DNA of 20,761 nucleotides from a virus, in IMG/VR virus record IMGVR_UViG_3300049893_000470, positions 1 to 20,761 of that record; one strand, written 5' to 3'. A program made the translations under genes and the position numbers. Shown here piece after piece: positions 15,449-20,761 of the stretch. A model generated the notes under the pieces. That model was not told where the DNA came from and ran no database searches. It worked only from the letters and a program-made list of their open reading frames with translations. Position 1 is the first letter of the stretch. The number at the start of each line of letters is the position of its first letter.

Positions 15449-16153
15449 CTATGCAGCAACTTTCACGATGTCTGCATTTATAAGTTTAGGATTATTAGTA
15501 AATGTAAATCCTAAGTATATAGGTTTTCTTAACCTTCCACTTGGCTCACTGTCTGCTAATGCTTCTATGCTTAATGATTTGAATTTGTCTGTATGATTCT
15601 TGTATCTCTTATCTAATGCTGTTTGTATCCAAAGTTTTCCTTTTTCTACAACAGCTTTTATACTTTTAAAAATTCCTTTTTCATTCCTTAATTCTGCTCG
15701 TATCTTATCAGTATCTCTACCGTACTTCTTTATTAAGGATGTTAATTTCTCGTGGTCTACATCTGGTAGTGTACTTCCCCAAGTGTTTATTTGACCAGCA
15801 ATATCTTGTAACTCTTCTTCAGTAAAGAATTTACCTTCCTTATTTGGTGTATTGTCTGCTAGTATAGCATCCATTACTAATTCTTCCGTCTCGGAATTCA
15901 TTACTATCTTTGGGTCTTCTGTATCCATCTCGAATGTAAATATTTCTGGCATCTCATTTGATTCAGCTACCCAAGTACCTTCTACTTGTCTGAACTTCTT
16001 TTTAATTATAAGCCAAGCTATTTCAAAAGAGTCAGCATCAGATAATCCAGCCTGTTTCTCTACATTAAATATATGTAAAAATAAAGCTAAAGCTTCTTCT
16101 GGCATTGTCTCTCGCATTACCTTTGGTAAATCATTAGTTGTGGATATTATCAT
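15449..16153 (-). CDS. ChaB domain fused to prohead protease-like domain
   Basis: A 234-residue protein; the ATG at 16153 has GTGAT upstream and lies inside the portal 3' end. Residues 8-62 match a ChaB domain (LPKVMRETMPEEALALFLHIFN, then AWLIIKKKF, then GTWV). Residues about 90-234 look like the XkdF-type or related prohead serine protease: AILADNTPNKEGKFFTEEEL, then LPDVDHE with candidate catalytic His134, then FKSLSIEA with candidate nucleophile Ser195, then LGFTFTNNPKLINADI. Such proteases cleave scaffold and capsid during maturation. Position between portal and scaffold agrees. The catalytic residues are assigned by pattern only. Confidence 0.85.
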   Translation of the reverse strand: MIISTTNDLPKVMRETMPEEALALFLHIFNVEKQAGLSDADSFEIAWLIIKKKFRQVEGTWVAESNEMPEIFTFEMDTEDPKIVMNSETEELVMDAILADNTPNKEGKFFTEEELQDIAGQINTWGSTLPDVDHEKLTSLIKKYGRDTDKIRAELRNEKGIFKSIKAVVEKGKLWIQTALDKRYKNHTDKFKSLSIEALADSEPSGRLRKPIYLGFTFTNNPKLINADIVKVAA

Positions 16154-17510
16154 CTTCAATCACGTATGGAAATTTACTATAATCTGGTAAAGATATTTCA
16201 CTATTTCTTACCATTGTTTTTGTATTAGCTTTACTTATCTGGTTAGGATTCTGACGCATTCTACTAGGCATTAAATCCTTATTCTTATTACCAATAGAAC
16301 CTTCATTACCTGTACCAACAGTATCATTAGATTCTCCTATAGCTTCTTGCATCTTTTCTGCTTCTTCTACAGGGTCCTTAAATATTTTATCAGTACTAAA
16401 AACTATGCCTTGAGATTGTAAGTATTCAGTAATAGCTTCATCACTAAACATACTATTCTTCATTATTTGAACATTCTCAAATACTTTAGTCCTAGCAGTT
16501 TCATCAAGTACTCCAAACTTAAATCTATTTAAATCATAACCTATCTTTGTAAATAAATCGAATGTAAAAACATCCTCTAATAATCTTTGAATACTTAATG
16601 TTCTAGTATTCAATGCTTGATATTGTTCTACACTATTACTTCTTCCAGAGGAATCTGGCATACCTACTGCAATAGGAGGAACTTGTAAAACCATTAATAT
16701 TTGACTATCACACCAATCCATTAACTTCATTAAAGATTCCCCTTCATCAAAAGTATTAAGTTTCTGATATATAGCATCTCCCTCAATAATTACTGGTTTA
16801 GTTTTATCTTTCTCAGAAGCTTTAAGGTAAGATACAAAATCCTTAATCTTTGCTTGACTAGCTCCTGACTTGATAACATAAAGACCTCTTAACTGATTAG
16901 TTCCAAAGAACCAAGTTAAGTACTGTCTTATATAATCTTTCAATTGAACTGTCTCATAAAGTGATTGTACATCTAATGGTTCTGCCCATACACTAGCAAT
17001 AATCTCTGATAATTTAATATGCACTATCTTATCAGGTAACCATTCAATATCTCCACGTCCACCTTGTTGTTGAACATAAGATACTATATCACCATTATCT
17101 TTAGCTTTTACTTTAGTTAATGTAGTCTCAAGAACATTTAAATCAGTAAGTTCTTCACCCTTCTTAACTATTTCAATAAATGTATTATTATAAAGGAATA
17201 AGTTGAATAAAGCCTTTCTTAAGACTAGATTAAATCTTGACTTCTCTAACTTCTTTTCTAACTCTTTAAGTCTAGATTTTCCATTAATTGGTTCTATTCT
17301 CCATCCAGATTGTAGAACCTTATCTACTAATGTAGTAATTGCTGCCTTAACAGTAGGGTCATTCTTTATTACATCCAACGCCTTATTTATATTAAAAGCA
17401 GAAGGAGTCCTTGCTATTAAGCCTTCAGTAAAAGACCTATCACCACTACCGTAGTAGTCTATCAACAAGCCTTCACTATTAGCGTTTGTTACAATATCTT
17501 TGGATTTCAT
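16134..17510 (-). CDS. Portal protein
   Basis: A 458-residue protein with the HK97/phi29-like portal order. The N-terminal region contains DPTVKAAITTLVDKVLQSGWRIEP. The stem region has RKALFNLFLYNNTFIEIVKKG and the wing has DIEWLPDKIVHIKLSE. Near residues 265-312 lies CDSQILMVLQVPPIAVGMPDSSGRSNSVEQYQALNTRTLSIQRLLE, the most conserved segment of the family. The C-terminal 70 residues are Asn/Lys-rich and likely disordered. It forms the dodecameric DNA gate. No ribosome-binding motif is visible before the ATG (the preceding bases are T-rich), unlike nearly every neighbour. Confidence 0.93.
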   Translation of the reverse strand: MKSKDIVTNANSEGLLIDYYGSGDRSFTEGLIARTPSAFNINKALDVIKNDPTVKAAITTLVDKVLQSGWRIEPINGKSRLKELEKKLEKSRFNLVLRKALFNLFLYNNTFIEIVKKGEELTDLNVLETTLTKVKAKDNGDIVSYVQQQGGRGDIEWLPDKIVHIKLSEIIASVWAEPLDVQSLYETVQLKDYIRQYLTWFFGTNQLRGLYVIKSGASQAKIKDFVSYLKASEKDKTKPVIIEGDAIYQKLNTFDEGESLMKLMDWCDSQILMVLQVPPIAVGMPDSSGRSNSVEQYQALNTRTLSIQRLLEDVFTFDLFTKIGYDLNRFKFGVLDETARTKVFENVQIMKNSMFSDEAITEYLQSQGIVFSTDKIFKDPVEEAEKMQEAIGESNDTVGTGNEGSIGNKNKDLMPSRMRQNPNQISKANTKTMVRNSEISLPDYSKFPYVIEDDNIHN

Positions 17511-17640
17511 AAGTAGAAAAAAAGTACCGCATGAACTAAGCTTACAGGTTTACTGACCCAGTTCAGAGACGGTCACCACAAATCAACAGCTACCTGCTAC
17601 CCGTTATTGGATTAATAAATTTATTATGTCCTAATGATAA
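17511..17640 (-). ncRNA. Candidate structured RNA / portal leader
   Basis: This 130-base gap has no coding potential that I can support. The part at 17525-17610 is about 48% G+C by hand count, well above its surroundings. Read on the minus strand, GCAGGT (17592-17597) can pair with ACCTGT (17544-17549), enclosing TGACC (17571-17575) paired with GGTCA (17554-17558). Seven T follow at 17523-17517. At 17613-17626 a 14-base perfect AT palindrome (TAATAAATTTATTA) precedes the G+C-rich part and might be a promoter element. A small packaging- or regulation-related RNA ending at the T-run, or a structured leader of the portal mRNA, are the two readings. The pairing is hand-drawn and covariation has not been tested. 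Confidence 0.4.
17613..17626. promoter_or_regulatory. 14-base AT palindrome
   Basis: The sequence TAATAAATTTATTA is a perfect inverted repeat located between the stop of the 69-residue gene and the G+C-rich segment before the portal. It could be a promoter (TATA-like), an operator, or simply an AT-rich spacer. Nothing else in the window shares it. Confidence 0.3.
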
Positions 17641-17850
17641 TTATTGGGTAGCTTCTGCTTTATAAACCTTTCGTTTATTCTTGAACTTTCCTGTCTTATA
17701 ATTAATGAAATTGACCTTAAAGACACTTAACTGGTTATTATCTAGATTATCAAGGTAGAATCTAGGGTTAAGTATAACTCTATCACATACCTCATTAAAG
17801 TACTCATGCTCTTCTTCTAGAGTCATGAAGTGCCATAACTTGTTATCCAT
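17641..17850 (-). CDS. Small hypothetical protein (69 residues)
   Basis: The product starts MDNKLWHFMTLEEEHEYFNEVCDRVI and ends in a basic stretch (INYKTGKFKNKRKVYKAEATQ). The frame can be read 40 codons further upstream to a TTG. I prefer the ATG at 17850 because the upstream stretch is already used, in another frame, by a convincing 41-residue gene whose stop lies 7 bases before this ATG. The segment NPRFYLDNLDNNQLSVFKVNF looks like a compact beta/alpha domain. The family is not recognised. Position between terminase and portal suggests a packaging or head-vertex helper. No strong ribosome-binding motif is seen, so coupling is likely. Confidence 0.6.
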   Translation of the reverse strand: MDNKLWHFMTLEEEHEYFNEVCDRVILNPRFYLDNLDNNQLSVFKVNFINYKTGKFKNKRKVYKAEATQ

Positions 17851-17857
17851 GTCGTAA

Positions 17858-17983
17858 CTAGTCTTCGTCTTCATCTGGGTCAAAGTAATCTTTATAATTT
17901 CCTTCAGCAGGGTTACCATAAGATAATCTATAGTATCCATTAACCTCTTTGAAAGGAACCTTTTTTGCAATCTTCCTAAGCAT
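17858..17983 (-). CDS. Overlooked 41-residue acidic-tail mini-protein
   Basis: The reading frame ATG at 17983 to TAG at 17858 encodes MLRKIAKKVPFKEVNGYYRL, then SYGNPAEGNYKDYFDPDEDED. It has a basic N-terminal half and an acidic C-terminal tail, which reads like a real small protein, while the overlapping longer frame reads poorly in this section (MQKRFLSKRL MDTIDYLMVT). The ATG overlaps the terminase stop (ATGCTTAG), so translation is probably coupled to it. The function is unknown; it could bind the terminase or portal. Confidence 0.6.
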   Translation of the reverse strand: MLRKIAKKVPFKEVNGYYRLSYGNPAEGNYKDYFDPDEDED

Positions 17984-19556
17984 ATACTGTACCATACGTG
18001 TCTCCGTCATCACTATAATCTCCTAAATCATAATATTTAAATGACTCATCTTCCTTAACATAAAAGTAACAAGACATAACAAATGAGTCAATTAAGTCAT
18101 CACTATATCCTGGAGCATGTTGAATCAATGATTGTTTAGTACCAGAACTGAATTCTAATGCTAACATCTCTGTCTTTAAATCTTCATCTACATAAGATTT
18201 TATTTCTTGCCTATTTAGTGAAGCCCTGAATGCTCCATACTTCTTTACCTTTTCTTGGCGGAAATTCATTGGATGAACATCCCAGCCTTTCTCTAACATT
18301 CTTCTTATTAAGAAGTCTCCTGCAGGACAATCATCAGGGATAATCCTTTGGATATTAAATCTCTTCATTAACTCTTCAACATCATCAAGTAAGGATAAAT
18401 CTTTTCCTACTTCATAAACCTTTTCATAAAGTCTAATAGCAATATTATCATTCCTTATAGTAGATATAGTTATTACTGTCCTACTTGTTACTTGTCCACC
18501 GAAGTCAATACCCATGTCACATTCTCCAAGATAAGAATCAAGTCTAACTAATTCTTTATCAAAACATGAACGTACTGATTCAGGATTAAAGTAAACAGCT
18601 TCACCTTTTACAAATCTACAAAAATATGCACGTTGTACCTCATCTGTTTTACCATCACGATTCATTTGCTCAATAGTCTTGGATACTGTAGCATAATATT
18701 CTGGAGCCTCTTCTTCTATAGCATCAATAGTAAACATTAACCTATCTGCAGGATGGTCATTATAATCCTCATTAGGGTCAGCTAGTCTATAAAAGAATCC
18801 ACTAGGAACCCATGGCGTTGATGTATAGATACGTATTGCGTTAGTTGAGTTCCCAGTAGGATAAACGTAATCATAATGAAATTGGTCATCCATTCTATCG
18901 GTCTTACCAGCTTCATCTTCAATAACTATAGTAAATGTTTCTCCAAGTACAATACTTGTAGGAGGATAAGATTTTATAACACTTCCTGATTTACTATCCT
19001 TAAGTAAATATTCTCCGTGTACTTTTGGATTATAAGGTTTGAATGTTACTGTTGTTGTATTATTAGGTTCTGCATCATCTAATAATTTAGAAAAGAATTT
19101 ATCTCCGAATTGTGCTTCTCCTTTGGCATCCTTATAAGTCTCTCGCATAAAAATATCTCCTGCTCTTATAAGTTTCTTCATTTCATAAAGTAACTTCTTT
19201 GCTTGAACATCAGAGGCACTAACTATACCAACTACAGTGTTATTATGCACTGTTCCTGGATATTTATTAAATACACAAGCCCAAGTACTAAGTATAGCAA
19301 CACTCATACTTTTACCAATCTGCCTTGAAGTAAGTGCTACAAATTCTTTAGTCCAGTAATCATTATTCATACTCTTGGATATTCTAGTTAATAAATCTAC
19401 TTGCCAGGAGTAAAGTTTAATGCCTAACATTTTCTCACTAAAGAGTACTACATTAGAACTACACTGTTCAAGTAGTCCTTTACCTTTCTCTGTCTGTCTA
19501 TATTCATTCATTCTTTCAATGAATACCTTGTCTACTTTTGTTTCTGTTAATGCCAT
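17976..19556 (-). CDS. terL: Terminase large subunit
   Basis: A 526-residue packaging motor. The ATPase half has a Q-type entry (YSWQVDLL, 49-56), a Walker A-like TSRQIGKS at 76-83, Walker B TIVIEDE at 209-215 with Glu215 as probable catalytic residue, and the coupling motif TSTP at 245-248. The nuclease half has the three acidic clusters of the RNase H-like fold: CDMGIDFGG with Asp347/Asp351, IPDDCPAGD with Asp408/Asp409, and GYSDDLIDS with Asp486/Asp487/Asp490. The C-terminus is acidic. It moves DNA into the procapsid through the portal and cuts it. Its ATG overlaps the stop of the preceding glycosyltransferase as TAATG, with GGAG 12 bases upstream. No small subunit is seen in the window. 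Confidence 0.96.
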   Translation of the reverse strand: MALTETKVDKVFIERMNEYRQTEKGKGLLEQCSSNVVLFSEKMLGIKLYSWQVDLLTRISKSMNNDYWTKEFVALTSRQIGKSMSVAILSTWACVFNKYPGTVHNNTVVGIVSASDVQAKKLLYEMKKLIRAGDIFMRETYKDAKGEAQFGDKFFSKLLDDAEPNNTTTVTFKPYNPKVHGEYLLKDSKSGSVIKSYPPTSIVLGETFTIVIEDEAGKTDRMDDQFHYDYVYPTGNSTNAIRIYTSTPWVPSGFFYRLADPNEDYNDHPADRLMFTIDAIEEEAPEYYATVSKTIEQMNRDGKTDEVQRAYFCRFVKGEAVYFNPESVRSCFDKELVRLDSYLGECDMGIDFGGQVTSRTVITISTIRNDNIAIRLYEKVYEVGKDLSLLDDVEELMKRFNIQRIIPDDCPAGDFLIRRMLEKGWDVHPMNFRQEKVKKYGAFRASLNRQEIKSYVDEDLKTEMLALEFSSGTKQSLIQHAPGYSDDLIDSFVMSCYFYVKEDESFKYYDLGDYSDDGDTYGTVYA

Positions 19557-20221
19557 TAGTAATGTTCTCCAATTAATATATCTGTAAATCGGTACTCATT
19601 CTCTGAACATATACGTTCATAAATATGAGCATCACTAGCCATAGTAATATCATACCAGTAATGAATCCTCTCCCATAAATCCTTAGTAGCTACTAGACTC
19701 ATCATATCAATATTTCCATAAACAGGAGGATTACCAGTCAATATAGTGAACTTAGAATAATCTCTAGGATTATCATAATATACTGTCCTGAAATTAATTA
19801 ATTGACCATTCTTCTTAATCTGTCTACCCTCAGTACTTCCAAGACCCATCATCTTAACATTACTAATAAATACTTCAATACTAGCATTTTTTAAAATAAA
19901 ATTATATAAATCTTCCAAAGCATTTGGATAATAAATATTATCCGAGTTAGTATTAATTATAAATTTACCACTAGCTTTCTGTATTCCTAAACTTCTTAGA
20001 TTATGTCCCCAAGCATTACCTCGGAATAAAGAGTTAATGAATTCTATCTTTAAATCTTTAGTATCCACTGTAGAAATATCTAGAGACCTTTCACCGTCAT
20101 GCATAATGAATACTTCGAAGTCCTTAAATGTTTGAGACTTTAGACTATTAATAAATCTTTGAAGAATATCGGTAGGAACTGTACCATCAAAATCTGTTGC
20201 AACTATAGTAAAGAATGTCAT
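19556..20221 (-). CDS. Glycosyltransferase family 2-like
   Basis: A 221-residue protein of the GT-A type. It starts MTFFTIVATDFDGTVPTDILQRFINSLKSQTFKDFEVFIMHDG, as in GT2 enzymes. It then has GHNLRSLGIQKASGKFIINTNSDNIYYP with NSDN at the DxD site, and a late SDAHIYERICSENEYRF that would hold the catalytic base region. It transfers a sugar to an acceptor that cannot be deduced. AGAGGTAAAC lies before the ATG, which overlaps the upstream stop as ATGA, and its stop overlaps the terminase start. It is thus embedded in the virion operon rather than a separate cassette. Confidence 0.87.
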   Translation of the reverse strand: MTFFTIVATDFDGTVPTDILQRFINSLKSQTFKDFEVFIMHDGERSLDISTVDTKDLKIEFINSLFRGNAWGHNLRSLGIQKASGKFIINTNSDNIYYPNALEDLYNFILKNASIEVFISNVKMMGLGSTEGRQIKKNGQLINFRTVYYDNPRDYSKFTILTGNPPVYGNIDMMSLVATKDLWERIHYWYDITMASDAHIYERICSENEYRFTDILIGEHY

Positions 20222-20761
20222 ACTGGTTTACCTCTTTTAACATGCTCAGTTAATGAGCTGACACTACTAGCATGAGACATATAGTATTCTTGTTCTTCTG
20301 TTAAGTTCTTAGTATCAATATACCAATCTAGATGTCTAGCCATATAAGGTTCATGTACTCTAAGACCATTATTTAATCTACGGAATACGAAACTTCTACG
20401 ATACATTCCGAATGTAGTATCAATAGCAGCAGGTTGAATCATAGAATCCTTAAATACAATAGTCCTATGTCCCCAGAATTGCATAATATGACTTTCTTGC
20501 ATCTCTTTCTTTAATCCAAAACATTCAGGAATATCATTAATACGCAACATAGGACCAACAACAGTACACTTATCAAAAGTTTTTAAGCAGTCAATATAGT
20601 ACTCCAAAAGTTTAGGACTAGGATTCTCTAACTCAATATCAGGGTCAGTAACAATGTAGTAATCATACTCATGAGTTAAACCATAATGAGTAATGATAGT
20701 ACCAACACTTTCACTAATATCAGCAGTATTAAATAACTCTTTATTCCTATAAATCTTATAA
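20218..20761 (-). CDS. Glycosyltransferase-like protein (5' end outside window)
   Basis: The frame stays open from the window edge (first full codon at 20760) to the stop at 20218, giving 180 residues of a partial protein whose N-terminus is missing. An internal TTG at 20607 is not the true start, because upstream codons encode a typical nucleotide-sugar site: ITHYGLTHEYDYYIVTDPDI, with TDPD as the metal-binding DxD. Downstream come TVVGPMLRINDIPE, then FGMYRRSFVFRRLNNGLRVHEPYMARHLDWYIDTKNLTEEQEYY, an acceptor-side domain seen in GT2-like enzymes. It is the first of two tandem glycosyltransferase genes before the terminase. Confidence 0.82.
   Translation of the reverse strand, partial: YKIYRNKELFNTADISESVGTIITHYGLTHEYDYYIVTDPDIELENPSPKLLEYYIDCLKTFDKCTVVGPMLRINDIPECFGLKKEMQESHIMQFWGHRTIVFKDSMIQPAAIDTTFGMYRRSFVFRRLNNGLRVHEPYMARHLDWYIDTKNLTEEQEYYMSHASSVSSLTEHVKRGKPV

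Noticed and set aside
15192-16190. Plus-strand frames opposite the third glycosyltransferase and the protease
   Set aside because: They lie fully within conserved minus-strand domains and show no recognisable protein features.
17524-17610. Possible tRNA gene in the G+C-rich gap before the portal
   Set aside because: No T-arm GGTTCRA-type sequence, no 7-bp acceptor stem and no anticodon arm could be drawn on either strand.
17641-17970. Longer 109-residue version of the gene at 17641-17850
   Set aside because: It needs a TTG start, its first 40 codons overlap a better-looking 41-residue frame, and their composition looks like an out-of-frame reading.
1-20761. Firm assignment of an archaeal host from GGTGA-type ribosome-binding sites
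   Set aside because: AGGAGGT and GAGGT motifs also occur, and all fit a 16S 3' end shared by bacteria and archaea; no host-specific gene is present.

Overview
The window is part of a tailed double-stranded DNA virus or provirus (Caudoviricetes). All genes read leftwards on the minus strand, packed into one block with ATGA or TAATG overlaps at most junctions. The content is the packaging, head, connector and tail module of a virus with a long tail. A tape-measure protein, two tail-assembly chaperones and a tail tube are present, and no sheath gene is visible, so a siphovirus form is most likely. Base composition is AT-rich (roughly one third G+C by eye). Start sites are mostly preceded by GAGGT, GGTGA or AGGAGGT motifs, which pair with a normal 16S 3' end. 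The frequent GGTGA type would suit an archaeal host but does not prove one. The host cannot be named from this sequence.

In the direction of transcription (right to left), the window opens with two glycosyltransferase-like genes, the first cut by the window edge. Next come the large terminase, a 41-residue acidic mini-gene and a 69-residue gene. A 130-base non-coding stretch of unusually high G+C, possibly a structured RNA, precedes the portal. The head block follows: a ChaB domain fused to a prohead-protease-like domain, a third glycosyltransferase, a coiled-coil protein, a scaffold-like protein and the HK97-fold major capsid protein, closed by a hairpin plus T-tract.

The next region (about 12.9 to 9.0 kb) encodes surface proteins: a beta-sandwich decoration-type protein, a Trp-rich 66-residue protein, an 803-residue Ser/Thr-rich repeat fibre with an embedded discoidin-like module, an 89-residue unknown and a jelly-roll-like protein. 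The connector block (9.0 to 6.7 kb) holds an adaptor, a one-pass membrane protein, a stopper, a 97-base gap with hairpins, a tail terminator and an HK97 gp10-like protein. The tail block holds the tube, ended by a terminator that overlaps its stop codon, then a small unknown, two chaperones, the tape measure, a distal-tail-like protein, a hub-like protein, a small tail protein and a double-LamG tail adhesin cut by the left edge.

The small terminase, lysis, replication and lysogeny genes are not in the window. No tRNA, CRISPR array, insertion sequence or attachment site was recognised. The most interesting points are the three glycosyltransferases interleaved with virion genes, the candidate structured RNA before a portal gene that lacks a ribosome-binding site, the overprinted mini-gene after the terminase, and the terminators placed exactly after the two most abundant virion proteins.
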